64,000 bases of DNA from NCBI RefSeq assembly GCF_016056375.1, contig NZ_JAEDAE010000006.1, positions 124,001 through 188,000 of the forward strand, in the 5' to 3' direction. This document shows positions 8,167-16,501 of this stretch, in pieces. The position numbers and the translations under genes are program-made. The notes beneath the pieces were generated by a model, which saw only the letters and a program-made list of their open reading frames with translations, had not been told where the DNA came from and did no database searches. This DNA is from Hymenobacter negativus. GTDB lineage: Bacteria; Bacteroidota; Bacteroidia; Cytophagales; Hymenobacteraceae. Each line of letters begins with the position of its first letter. Positions within the stretch are counted from its first letter, which is position 1.

Positions 8167-8853
8167 ATGTTTCTCGGCCATTTCGGCGTCGCTTTCGGCA
8201 CCAAGACGCAACAGCCCCGCGTGTCGCTGGGCACCTTATTTCTGGCCGCGCAGCTGGCCGATTTGGTATGGCCCACCCTGCTCCTGTTCGGGGTGGAGCG
8301 CATGAGCATCGTGCCGCACGCCACGGCTACCAACGCCTTCGATTTTGTGCATTATCCCTTCACCCACAGCCTGCTGGGAGAATTGGTAGCGGGCCTGCTG
8401 CTAGGCCTGGTTTACTGGCTGGTGCGGCGCAATGCCCAGGGGGCGCTGCTGGTGGGCCTGCTGGTGCCCAGCCACTGGTTGCTCGATTTGATGGTGCATC
8501 AGCCCGATTTGCCGCTGTATCCGGGGGATTCGCCGCTGCTGGGATTTGGGCTGTGGAACCACTTTGCAATCACACAAGTGATGGAATTTGCGCTGTTGGG
8601 GTTGGGACTGTGGCTGTATGCGCGGCGAACCAGCCCGCGCAATGGCGTGGGCCGCTACGGTCTGCTGGGGCTGGTTGCCTTTCTGGTGCTGGTGCACTTG
8701 TCCAGCCTCTTTAGCCCACCGCCTGCTTCGGTTGCGTTCATCGGCTGGGGCGGGCAGCTGTTGTGGCTGACGGTGGCGCTGGCGTACTGGGTTGACCGCA
8801 ACCGAGAATTTACCGGCGAAACGCGCCCGGCGTCTGCCCCGTCCATTTCTTAA
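8167..8853 (+). CDS. Polytopic membrane protein, YdjM-like hydrolase family
   Basis: This is a 228-aa integral membrane protein starting MFLGHFGVAFGTK. It has about six hydrophobic segments, including LGTLFLAAQLADLVWPTLLL, LLGELVAGLLLGLVYWLV and the last near WGGQLLWLTVALAYWV. His and Asp residues stand in membrane-near positions (GHFG, AQLADL, HYPFTHSL, PSHWLLDLMVH), the pattern of the YdjM/LexA-binding 'metal-dependent hydrolase' membrane family. The ATG at 8167 is preferred; an in-frame ATG at 8110 adds 19 residues that do not look conserved. The 3' end overlaps the convergent AraC gene by 44 bp. The function is not known. Confidence 0.7.
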   Translation: MFLGHFGVAFGTKTQQPRVSLGTLFLAAQLADLVWPTLLLFGVERMSIVPHATATNAFDFVHYPFTHSLLGELVAGLLLGLVYWLVRRNAQGALLVGLLVPSHWLLDLMVHQPDLPLYPGDSPLLGFGLWNHFAITQVMEFALLGLGLWLYARRTSPRNGVGRYGLLGLVAFLVLVHLSSLFSPPPASVAFIGWGGQLLWLTVALAYWVDRNREFTGETRPASAPSIS

Positions 8854-9826
8854 AGGAGCGCACAAACACGCTCGGCTCGGAGTAGCCGAGCAGGAAGGCC
8901 ACGTCGGTGATGCTTAGGTGCGGCTCGCGCAGGTGACGCTGGGCGAGGTCGCTGCGGACATTATCGAGTAGCTGCTGGTAGGTGTAGCCAGCTTCCTTGA
9001 GCTTGAGCTGCAGGGTACGCACACCCAGACAGAGCTGGGCGGCCACGGTGGTCAGGGTCGGCAATTCTCCTTTAAGCTGCCGCACAATTTCGCCCCGTAC
9101 CCGCTCGGTGAGGGTGGGCGGCTGGTGCGTGGGTAGCTGGGCCAGCAGGGCCGCCGCGTGTTGTTCGAAAAGCGGAAACAGCGCCGGGTTGGCGTGTAGG
9201 ACGGGTAGCGCCAGCGCGGCCGCATCGAAGGCTACTTGCGTCAGAAGCGTGTCGAATTCCAGATTGGCAGTACCAAAAGCTGCCTCGTGTTCCCGCGTAT
9301 CGGCCGGGCGCGGGTAGGCCAAGCGCACGGCCTGCGGGGCTACGGGCTGGCCGGTGAGCGTAGCAAAAGCCGCCAGGTAGACGGACAGCTCCGAGTTCAG
9401 CACGTACTGCGGGTGCACGATGGCGGGACTGGTCAGCTCCAGCGTCAGCCAGATGCCGCCGGGCCACTCAGGGGCGGGCGTCTGGAAAGTGCGCACGCCC
9501 TGGCAGGCCACGTCCTGGTAGCGGCACAACTGCGCGATGGCCGCCCCCACGGTGGGCGCGTGCATCAGCACGTAGGCCAGCGTGCCAGCCGTGGCGAAAT
9601 TAATATAGCCGCCGAGGTGCAAGTCGAAATACTGGTCGCGCGTAGCATCCATCACCAGCGGCCACAGGCGCTGAATGGTGGCTATTGGCACACGGGCGTC
9701 GGGGCCGGTAGTCGTAGCAGGTTCGAAACCAATGGCTTGGCTGAGTGCCGGCACGTCGGCACCGTGCTGGCCGGCCACCCATAGCAGCATATTGAGCGAC
9801 GAGACGGCGAGGGTATCGGGCGGCAT
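8810..9826 (-). CDS. AraC-family transcriptional regulator
   Basis: This 338-aa regulator has an N-terminal effector domain of the PF12625 (arabinose-binding-like) type, with LHLGGYINFATAGTLAYVLM and IAQLCRYQ, and a C-terminal AraC HTH with LTTVAAQLCLGVRTLQLKLK, LREPHLSITDVAFLLGYS and PSVFVRSFKKWTGQTPGAFR. This is the OruR/ArgR-like subclass rather than the cupin type. The ATG at 9826 (MPPDTLAVSSLNM) is preferred over an upstream in-frame extension. It is divergent from hemH with a 104-bp gap. The ligand and targets are unknown. Confidence 0.88.
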   Translation of the reverse strand: MPPDTLAVSSLNMLLWVAGQHGADVPALSQAIGFEPATTTGPDARVPIATIQRLWPLVMDATRDQYFDLHLGGYINFATAGTLAYVLMHAPTVGAAIAQLCRYQDVACQGVRTFQTPAPEWPGGIWLTLELTSPAIVHPQYVLNSELSVYLAAFATLTGQPVAPQAVRLAYPRPADTREHEAAFGTANLEFDTLLTQVAFDAAALALPVLHANPALFPLFEQHAAALLAQLPTHQPPTLTERVRGEIVRQLKGELPTLTTVAAQLCLGVRTLQLKLKEAGYTYQQLLDNVRSDLAQRHLREPHLSITDVAFLLGYSEPSVFVRSFKKWTGQTPGAFRR

Positions 9827-9917
9827 CGATAGCAGATGAATTTGGGTGCAATTACGGCCGCAGGGCCGAACCAAGCCCGCAACTGGCTGTTTCGTCCGCA
9901 ATACGCTTGCTGCTCCC

Positions 9918-9925
9918 GAACTTTG
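9918..9925 (+). promoter_or_regulatory. -7-like box close to the hemH start
   Basis: GAACTTTG matches TAnnTTTG except for the first base and ends 5 nt before the ATG at 9931. That is the same spacing as the box before mazG. If used, the transcript would be nearly leaderless. Confidence 0.35.
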
Positions 9926-9930
9926 CCCCA

Positions 9931-10977
9931 ATGAATGCTCCTGCTACTTCCGGCCGCCGCATCGGCGTGCTCCTCGTCAACCTCGGCACGCCCGACTCGC
10001 CCAGCACACCCGACGTGCGCCGCTACCTCAACGAATTTCTCACCGACGGCCGCGTGATTGACATGGCCGCCGCCATTCGCTACCCGCTGTTTCAGGGCAT
10101 CATCGTGCCACTGCGGGCGCCCAAATCGGCCAAAATATACCAGCAGCTCTGGGATGCCGAGCGGGGCTCGCCCCTGCTCTACCACGGACTCGATTTGCAG
10201 GCCAAGCTGAAAGAAGTGCTGGGCAAGGAGTACGTGGTGGCCTTCGGGATGCGCTACCAGAAGCCCAGCATTGAGAAGGCGCTGGAGGAGCTGCGCGACG
10301 CGGCCGTGGACCGCATCATCGTGCTGCCGCTGTTTCCGCAGTACGCGGCGGCCAGCACCGGCTCGGTGCAGGAAAAGGTGATGGACATTGTGAAAGACTG
10401 GTGGATAGTGCCCAGCATCAGCTTCATCAGCACCTTTGCCGACGACCCGGGCTTTATCAGCAGCTTTGGGGCGCGGGGTAAGGCCGAAATGGCCAAGCAC
10501 GCCTACGACCACATCGTGTTCAGCTACCACGGCATCCCGGAGCGGCACGTGCTCAAGGGCAGCTTCAAGGGCTATTGCAAGCTGGGCACCTGCTGCGCCA
10601 GCTACAATAAGAACAACCGCTATTGCTACCGGGCACAGTGCTTTGCCACTTCGCGCCTGCTGGCCAAAGAGCTGGGCCTGCGCGATGACCAATACACCGT
10701 CACCTTCCAGAGCCGCCTGCAAAGCCGCCTGCGCGACCCCTGGCTCCAGCCTTACACCGACGAGGTGCTGAAAGAAATGCCCGCCAAAGGCATCCACAAT
10801 GTGCTGGCCTTTTCCCCCGCTTTCGTGGCCGACTGCTTGGAAACGACCATTGAGGTGGGCGAGGAATTTAAGGAGATGTTTGAACAGGCCGGCGGAAAGC
10901 ATTGGCAGCTGGTGCCATCGCTGAACTCCGAGCCGTACTGGGTGGATGCCGTGGCCGACATGATTCGGCAGAATTAG
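9931..10977 (+). CDS. hemH: Ferrochelatase
   Basis: HemH inserts ferrous iron into protoporphyrin IX, the last step of protohaem synthesis. The 348-aa protein shows the N-terminal IGVLLVNLGTPDSP, VLPLFPQYAAASTGS, the metal/porphyrin motif HIVFSYHGIPERH (catalytic His) and FSPAFVADCLETTIE with its conserved Glu. The region YCKLGTCCASYNKNNRYCYR is Cys-rich (four Cys), a feature seen in some bacterial ferrochelatases and possibly a metal cluster site. The ATG at 9931 (MNAPATSG) is chosen over 9907. Confidence 0.96.
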   Translation: MNAPATSGRRIGVLLVNLGTPDSPSTPDVRRYLNEFLTDGRVIDMAAAIRYPLFQGIIVPLRAPKSAKIYQQLWDAERGSPLLYHGLDLQAKLKEVLGKEYVVAFGMRYQKPSIEKALEELRDAAVDRIIVLPLFPQYAAASTGSVQEKVMDIVKDWWIVPSISFISTFADDPGFISSFGARGKAEMAKHAYDHIVFSYHGIPERHVLKGSFKGYCKLGTCCASYNKNNRYCYRAQCFATSRLLAKELGLRDDQYTVTFQSRLQSRLRDPWLQPYTDEVLKEMPAKGIHNVLAFSPAFVADCLETTIEVGEEFKEMFEQAGGKHWQLVPSLNSEPYWVDAVADMIRQN

Positions 10978-11002
10978 CGCGCTAATAATCGAATACCCAA
11001 GA

Positions 11003-11040
11003 GGGCGCTGTTGAGTATAGCTCGGCAGCGCCCTTTCTTA
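11003..11040 (+). terminator. Intrinsic terminator after hemH
   Basis: The stem gggcgctg / cagcgccc is followed by TTTCTTATTTTT, 25 bp past the hemH stop. Confidence 0.75.
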
Positions 11041-11108
11041 TTTTTATATTTTCATTAGCAGGAGTTTCTGTAACTTTAAGGTTTCGTTCTCAAAAAATTC
11101 CCACCTAG

Positions 11109-12302
11109 ATGCGCCTCCGTTACACTTTAGCACTTGCTTTTGGCCTATTGCCCGGTGCTCAGGCCCGGGCTCAACAAGCTGTCAAAATCCTATTTGATGC
11201 CACCAAAGCCCAAACTGCCGGCAACGCCGATTGGGTGATTGATTCTGATGTTTCGGGCAGCCCCCAGCGCCTGCCCACGCCCGCGCAAAGCACCGTGACG
11301 GCCAGCACGCCGGAAACGTACTGGACCGGCGCACTTTCTTCCTGGGGTATTGCGCTGGTGAAGCGCGGCTATCAGGTGGAAACCCTGCCCAGCAGCGGCC
11401 GCATTACCTACAACGACGCGACCAATGCCCAGGACCTGCGCAACTACGCGGCCTACATTGTGGACGAGCCCAACACGCGCTACACCGCGGCCGAGAAAAC
11501 GGCTATTCTGAACTATGTGCGAAACGGTGGCGGCTTGTTCATGATTTCGGACCACACCATTTCGGACCGCAACGGCGACGGTTGGGACTCGCCCGCCATC
11601 TGGAACGACCTGATGGCCTCGGCCAGCCCCGCCAACCCTTTTGGCATCACCTTCGACCTGAACAACCTTGTGTTCACCACCGGCGTAGGCGCGGCCACCG
11701 CTCCCACTGACTCACTCCTGCACGGCCCGGCCGGCAACCCGGTGGCGATGGAATACCACAACGGTGCCAGCCTTACCCTCTCCCCCACTGCCAATGCCAG
11801 CGTGCGCGGGGTTTTGTTCCGGCCCGGCGCGGCCACTACCGGCACCACCGGGGCCATTGTGGCGCGGGCTCGCTACGGCCGAGGCCGTGTGGTGGCCCTC
11901 GGCGACTCGTCGCCGCCCGACGATGGCTCGGGCGCGCCCGGCAATAACCTATACGACGGCTGGGCCGCCGAGGCCAACGGCGACCATGCCCGCATTCTGC
12001 TCAATGCCACCATCTGGCTGGCCACGCCCAACCGCACCACTACCGCCACCCGCGGCGCCACCGAGGCCGATTTCAGCATTTATCCCAACCCCAGCACCGA
12101 TGCCTTCTTCATCAGCGGCAATGTGCTGCCGACCGAAATTCGCTGCCACAATGCCGTGGGGCAGGAATTTGCCATAAGCAGTACGGCAGCCGGCGTTGGC
12201 GCCTTGCGGGTGCAAACGGCAGGGCTGGCTCCGGGCCTCTACGTGCTCAGCCTGCGCCTGCCCAATGGGCAGGTACTCACGCGCCGCATTGCGCGGCAAT
12301 AA
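11109..12302 (+). CDS. Secreted protein with T9SS type A sorting tail
   Basis: This is a 397-aa protein with an N-terminal signal peptide (MRLRYTLALAFGLLPGAQARAQ). Its main domain resembles the class I glutamine-amidotransferase/DUF4350 fold: KILFDATKAQTAGN at the start, AYIVDEPNTRYTAAEKTAI, GGGLFMISDHTISD and RGRVVALGDSSPPDDGS near the end. The C-terminal 75 residues (FSIYPNPSTDAFFISG to VLTRRIARQ) are a typical Por secretion tail, so the product is expected to cross the outer membrane and be cell-attached or released. A TAACTTTA box about 20 bp upstream of the ATG could be its -7 element. The substrate is unknown. Confidence 0.85.
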   Translation: MRLRYTLALAFGLLPGAQARAQQAVKILFDATKAQTAGNADWVIDSDVSGSPQRLPTPAQSTVTASTPETYWTGALSSWGIALVKRGYQVETLPSSGRITYNDATNAQDLRNYAAYIVDEPNTRYTAAEKTAILNYVRNGGGLFMISDHTISDRNGDGWDSPAIWNDLMASASPANPFGITFDLNNLVFTTGVGAATAPTDSLLHGPAGNPVAMEYHNGASLTLSPTANASVRGVLFRPGAATTGTTGAIVARARYGRGRVVALGDSSPPDDGSGAPGNNLYDGWAAEANGDHARILLNATIWLATPNRTTTATRGATEADFSIYPNPSTDAFFISGNVLPTEIRCHNAVGQEFAISSTAAGVGALRVQTAGLAPGLYVLSLRLPNGQVLTRRIARQ

Positions 12303-12314
12303 TATCCGGCCGGT

Positions 12315-12767
12315 TTAAGAAGCCCGGCGGCGGCTGTAAAAGCTGTCGGCGTCGAACGAATCCTGCTCGTAGAAGCGCGGATTGGCCGGGGCAGCCTCCT
12401 TGCCCAAGGCCCGCAGCATGGCTTCTTCATACTCGCGGGTAATCTGAATTTCGACGTAGGGCGGGTAGCTTAGCACGGTCTCGGCATTGAGCGCGGGCAC
12501 AAAAACATTATCCCCGTCCTCATCCAGCGAAGCGGCCCCAATGGGCAGCAGAATGTGGTTTTCATGCTCATTGATATGGAAGCTGGCGTCCAGCTCCACA
12601 TCCAGGTAGCGCACTTTCATGGCCTCAGGCTCCACAATCAGCTCATACACGGTGCCCAAAGCTTGTCCGTCGGAGCCGCGCACGGTCCAGCCGCGCACGT
12701 CAGGGTTGTCGTCGGCTACTTCAAAATCGGTAAGGTCGCGCAAGCGGCGAAGGACGGGCGTTTCCAT
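12315..12767 (-). CDS. PRC-barrel domain protein
   Basis: This is a 150-aa soluble protein. PRC-barrel signatures are DNPDVRGWTVRGSDGQALG (an RGW-type strand), TVYELIVEPEAMKVRYLDV and ENHILLPIGAASLDEDGDNV, as in photosynthetic reaction centre H-subunit-like stress proteins. The tail is RFYEQDSFDADSFYSRRRAS. The start is at ATG 12767; an in-frame upstream ATG (12821) adds a poor sequence. It is convergent with the T9SS gene, with 12 bp between stops. It is probably a stress or adaptor protein; the function is unproven. Confidence 0.8.
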   Translation of the reverse strand: METPVLRRLRDLTDFEVADDNPDVRGWTVRGSDGQALGTVYELIVEPEAMKVRYLDVELDASFHINEHENHILLPIGAASLDEDGDNVFVPALNAETVLSYPPYVEIQITREYEEAMLRALGKEAAPANPRFYEQDSFDADSFYSRRRAS

Positions 12768-12858
12768 AAAACACTTTGTATTTGGCAGTGAGCATTCATT
12801 CGTTGGCTGACCGCAAGGCACCAGGCAAAGCCAGACGGCGAATGCCTGGCACGCGTTT

Positions 12859-13542
12859 CTAATTTAGCTGTTTCGGCTCGCTGAGGATGCGCACAGCGGC
12901 GGCGGCCTGGGTTAGAAACTGCTGGTTCTGGTGCTGCTCGACCGCCGTGGTGCTGCGGCCAGAGAGCTGGCCGGCAAGGCTTACCAAAGCGTTGGCTTGG
13001 GTTTCCAGGTCCGGGTAAGCCTTTTGCTGCATGGCCCGGATGAGCCCTGCCGCCGCCACGAAGCCGGGGCGCAGACTGGTATTAGGCTCCCCAAGGCGGG
13101 CGGTGGCACTGGTCAGGTTGTCGCGTTGCTCGGTGGTAGTGGGGTCGCGCAGGTCGTCGCGGTCGGTGAGGGACACCAGCACGCCGGTGAGCTTTTGCAG
13201 GCCGTTCAGGGCGTAGCCGGGGGCCGCCGGGTCGGAGGCCGCTTGCGTGGCCAGCGCGGAAGCCGTTTCGGAACCGCCTGCATCCTGCGAGGTATCCCCC
13301 TGCGGAATACTGTCAATGGCCGCCCGGCGCGTGGCCTGGTCTACAGCAGCGGCGGCAGCCAATGTGTCCGGCGCAGTAGCGGGTGCCGCTGCCTCCGGGG
13401 TCACAACGGGCGGCGCGGGCTCATCGGCCGGGTCGGGGCGCAGAAAGAAATAAGCGGCCACGGCCACCACAACGGCCGCCAGCAGCACCAGCAGCCACGG
13501 GCTGGGCGAAGATTTTTTGCGTTGAATGTTAATGTCAGCCAT
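12859..13542 (-). CDS. Single-pass membrane-anchored hypothetical protein
   Basis: This is a 227-aa protein with a short basic N-terminus (MADINIQRKKSSPSP), one transmembrane helix at about 16-35 (WLLVLLAAVVVAVAAYFFL), a long Ala/Pro/Asp-rich linker to about residue 105, and a helical C-terminal domain (YALNGLQKLTGVLVSLTDRD to ILSEPKQLN). The topology suggests the C-terminal domain lies in the periplasm. It is read in the same direction as the PRC-barrel gene that follows 91 bp later, so the two may be co-transcribed. I do not recognise a named family. Confidence 0.65.
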   Translation of the reverse strand: MADINIQRKKSSPSPWLLVLLAAVVVAVAAYFFLRPDPADEPAPPVVTPEAAAPATAPDTLAAAAAVDQATRRAAIDSIPQGDTSQDAGGSETASALATQAASDPAAPGYALNGLQKLTGVLVSLTDRDDLRDPTTTEQRDNLTSATARLGEPNTSLRPGFVAAAGLIRAMQQKAYPDLETQANALVSLAGQLSGRSTTAVEQHQNQQFLTQAAAAVRILSEPKQLN

Positions 13543-13650
13543 GCAGCAATGAGTTGTCGGCGTATTCTTACGGAAGGATTCGAAAAGTAGTCATCTCTGA
13601 ACAAGACAGCAGTGTTTGCCCAAGCATCTGCTTCATTCTGCGCCAAAGGC

Positions 13651-13688
13651 ACAAAAAAGTCCGGCCACATCTGAAATGCAGCCGGACT
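13651..13688 (-). terminator. Intrinsic terminator of the cysteine desulfurase gene
   Basis: The stem agtccggc / gccggact is followed, in the minus sense, by a run of six Ts. It lies 30 bp past the stop at 13718. Confidence 0.8.
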
Positions 13689-13717
13689 TTACCGTTCATT
13701 CAAGCGAACCAAGTCAC

Positions 13718-14887
13718 TTACACCGCCACCGGCCGGTACAGCTTGGCCAGCACCGCTACGGCGTAGTCCACTTCGGCTTCGGTGTTCATTTTGCTCATCG
13801 AGAAGCGCACGGTGGCGCGGTCAGGGTCGCAGCCCAGCGCCTCTAGCACGTGCGAGCCGGCTTGCGCCCCACTCGTACAGGCCGAGCCACCCGAGGCCGC
13901 CACCTTGCTGATATCGAGGTTGAAAAGCAGCATCTCGCTGATGGCTGACGGCGGCAGGCTCACGCTCAGCACCGTGTAGAGGCTCTTATCGGCATATTCC
14001 GACAGGCCATTGAACTGCACGTCCTCCACCTCGGCGCGCAGCTTTTCAATGAAGCGGGTCTTCAATGCCTGCACATGCGCGTGGTGAGCGGCCAGGTCGC
14101 GTACCGCGATTTCCAGCGCCTTGGCCAGGCCCACAATGCCGTACACGTTCTCGGTGCCCGAGCGCACGTTGCGCTCCTGCGAGCCGCCATGGATGAGCGG
14201 GCTCACCTGCAGGCCACTGCGGGTGTAGATGAATCCCACGCCCTTTGGCCCGTGAAATTTGTGGGCCGAGCCCACCAGAAAGTGATTTTTCAGCTGCTGC
14301 ACGTCGTGCCGGTAGTGGCCCATCGTCTGCACCGTATCGGTGTGGAAGACAGCATCGTACCGAGCGCAGATATCGCCGATAGCGGCAATGTCGTTCAGGT
14401 TGCCGATTTCGTTGTTGGCGTGCATCAGGCTCACGAAGGTGCGCGACTGCGTAGCCAGCAGCTCTTCCAAGTGGCCCAAATCCAGCGCGCCTTGCGCGTC
14501 GTGCTTCACGTAGTGCAGCTCAATCTCGCCGCTTTTGGCCAGCGCCTGCAGCGGGTGCAGCACAGCATGGTGCTCCAGCGGCGAAGTGATGGCGTGCTTC
14601 AGCCCCAGAGTCCGCACACTACCGAAAGCGGCGTAGTTGTCGGCCTCGGTCCCACCGCTGGTGAAGATGATTTCGGCCGGTGCGGCATTGAGTAAGTGGG
14701 CCACCGTCTTGCGGGCATTCTCAATGGCCGCGCGCACCTGCCGGCCCGGCCCGTGCAGGCTGCTGGGGTTGCCGTAGTGGTTCTGCAGAAACGGCAGCAT
14801 GGCTTCCAGCACTTCGGGGTCGAGGGGCGTGGTAGCGGCGTTGTCGAAGTAGACGTAGGCGGGGGCGGTGGAGGAGTTTGTGGTCAT
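13718..14887 (-). CDS. Cysteine desulfurase (IscS/NifS family)
   Basis: This PLP enzyme takes sulfur from cysteine for Fe-S clusters or tRNA thiolation. The 389-aa protein shows YFDNAATTPLDPEVLEAM, FTSGGTEADN, the PLP lysine in GSAHKFHGPKG (K210) and the catalytic cysteine in ASGGSACTSGAQAGSHVL (C337). The short active-site loop with SACTSG is the class I (IscS/NifS) pattern rather than SufS. No iscU or other Fe-S assembly gene is adjacent, so the sulfur acceptor cannot be told from context. Confidence 0.93.
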   Translation of the reverse strand: MTTNSSTAPAYVYFDNAATTPLDPEVLEAMLPFLQNHYGNPSSLHGPGRQVRAAIENARKTVAHLLNAAPAEIIFTSGGTEADNYAAFGSVRTLGLKHAITSPLEHHAVLHPLQALAKSGEIELHYVKHDAQGALDLGHLEELLATQSRTFVSLMHANNEIGNLNDIAAIGDICARYDAVFHTDTVQTMGHYRHDVQQLKNHFLVGSAHKFHGPKGVGFIYTRSGLQVSPLIHGGSQERNVRSGTENVYGIVGLAKALEIAVRDLAAHHAHVQALKTRFIEKLRAEVEDVQFNGLSEYADKSLYTVLSVSLPPSAISEMLLFNLDISKVAASGGSACTSGAQAGSHVLEALGCDPDRATVRFSMSKMNTEAEVDYAVAVLAKLYRPVAV

Positions 14888-14901
14888 AGATGTGATTTCA
14901 G

Positions 14902-14942
14902 CAGAAAAAGCCAGAAGCCGGGCGTGGGTGCACCCGGCTTCT
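14902..14942 (-). terminator. Intrinsic terminator downstream of glmM
   Basis: The perfect 10-bp stem agaagccggg / cccggcttct is followed, in the minus sense, by CTTTTTCTG. It lies between the glmM stop (15029) and the cysteine desulfurase start (14887), separating the two transcripts. Confidence 0.75.
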
Positions 14943-15028
14943 GTTAAGCTATGCGCGAATACAAATTTCGGCTTTTCAACTGAAACCAGCCCACAGTAGC
15001 AGCTCCAATTGTGCAGAACACCGACTAA

Positions 15029-16426
15029 TTAACTCTTTGCAGCGATAATCTCCTTGATGTCGCCAATGATTTTCTGGGCCAGATAATCGGCCGTGGAGTT
15101 CGAATCCGACTCGGCATAGATGCGAATGATGGGCTCGGTGTTGGACTTGCGCAGGTGTACCCACTCCTTGTCGAACTCAATCTTCACGCCATCAATCGTA
15201 TTCACCGGCTGCTTGGCGTAGCGCTTTTCCATCTTAGCCAGCACGTCGTCGGTATTGATGTCGGCCGTCAGCTCAATCTTGTTTTTCGAGATGAAGTAGC
15301 TCGGGTACGAGTTGCGTAGGCGGCTCACCGTGAGGCCGGTTTTGGCCAGGTGCGTCAGGAACAAGGCAATGCCCACCAAGGCATCACGGCCATAGTGCAG
15401 CTCCGGGTAAATGATGCCCCCGTTGCCCTCGCCGCCAATAACGGCGCTGGTTTCCTTCATCTTCGTCACCACGTTCACCTCGCCCACGGCGGCGGCCGAG
15501 TAGCTGCCGCCGGCTTTCTCGGTCACGTCGCGCAGGGCGCGGGTGCTGCTCAGGTTGCTCACGGTGTTGCCGCCGCCCAGGCTGCGCAGCACGTAGTCGG
15601 CCACGGCCACCAGCGTGTATTCTTCGCCGAACATCTCGCCGTTTTCACTCACCAGCGCCAAGCGGTCCACGTCGGGGTCCACCACGATGCCGAGGTCAAA
15701 GCCACCTTTCTCCAGCACCTTGGCAATGTCGCGCAGGTGCTCGGGCAGCGGCTCAGGGTTGTGGGCAAAGTCGCCGGTGGGTTCGCAGTGCAGCTTCTCC
15801 ACGGTGGTCACACCCAGCGCTTCCAGCAGCATCGGCACGGCGAAGCCGCCCGAGGAGTTCACGGCATCCACCGCCACCCGGAAATTACGGGCCTTAATAG
15901 CCGCCACATCCACCAGCGGCAGCGCCAGAATGGCCTTGATGTGCTTCTTCAGGAAATTATTGTCCGTAGTGTACTGGCCCAGCTTGGTCACGGGCGCAAA
16001 ATCGAAGTCCTCGCTCTCGGCCGAAGCCAGCACCTGCTGCCCATCGGCTTCCGAAATGAATTCGCCGGTTGCGTTCAGCAGTTTCAGCGCGTTCCATTGC
16101 TTGGGGTTGTGCGAGGCAGTAAGAATGATGCCACCGGCCGCTTTCTTGGCGGGCACCGCCATTTCCACGGTGGGCGTGGTGCTCAGGCCAAGGTCGCACA
16201 CATCAAGGCCAAGGCCCTGCAGTGTGGCGGCCACCAATCGGCTCACCATATCGCCCGAAATGCGGGCATCGCGGCCAATGACAATGAGCTTGCTGTCGGT
16301 GCTTTGGGTTTTAACCCAGGTGCCATAAGCTGCGGCGTACTTCACCACGTCGAGCGGCGTGAGGCCCTGGCCCACCGGCCCGCCAATAGTGCCCCGGATG
16401 CCGGAAATAGATTTTATTAGAGTCAC
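15029..16426 (-). CDS. glmM: Phosphoglucosamine mutase-type phosphohexomutase
   Basis: This 465-aa alpha-D-phosphohexomutase shows all four signatures: the phosphoserine loop TASHNPKQWNALKL (S105), the metal loop DPDVDRLAL, the sugar-binding GEGNGGIIYPELHYGRDA, and the phosphate-binding RKSNTEPIIRIYAES. The GEGNGG loop fits GlmM, which makes GlcN-1-P for UDP-GlcNAc and hence peptidoglycan and LPS. Bacteroidota enzymes of this subgroup can be bifunctional with mannose or glucose phosphates, so the substrate is less certain than the family. Confidence 0.9.
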   Translation of the reverse strand: MTLIKSISGIRGTIGGPVGQGLTPLDVVKYAAAYGTWVKTQSTDSKLIVIGRDARISGDMVSRLVAATLQGLGLDVCDLGLSTTPTVEMAVPAKKAAGGIILTASHNPKQWNALKLLNATGEFISEADGQQVLASAESEDFDFAPVTKLGQYTTDNNFLKKHIKAILALPLVDVAAIKARNFRVAVDAVNSSGGFAVPMLLEALGVTTVEKLHCEPTGDFAHNPEPLPEHLRDIAKVLEKGGFDLGIVVDPDVDRLALVSENGEMFGEEYTLVAVADYVLRSLGGGNTVSNLSSTRALRDVTEKAGGSYSAAAVGEVNVVTKMKETSAVIGGEGNGGIIYPELHYGRDALVGIALFLTHLAKTGLTVSRLRNSYPSYFISKNKIELTADINTDDVLAKMEKRYAKQPVNTIDGVKIEFDKEWVHLRKSNTEPIIRIYAESDSNSTADYLAQKIIGDIKEIIAAKS

Positions 16427-16488
16427 AGAGGTAGGTAATTTGAAAGGTCAAAATTAGGCATTAGCAACCGGTTGGCGGCACAGAGTTT

Positions 16489-16496
16489 TATCTTTG
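16489..16496 (+). promoter_or_regulatory. Perfect -7 box directly before mazG
   Basis: TATCTTTG matches TAnnTTTG exactly and ends 5 nt before the ATG at 16502. Transcription starting about 7 nt downstream would give a leaderless mRNA. The nearest upstream TTG (16472-16474) is spaced only 14 bp, shorter than usual. Confidence 0.5.
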
Positions 16497-16501
16497 GAAT
16501 A

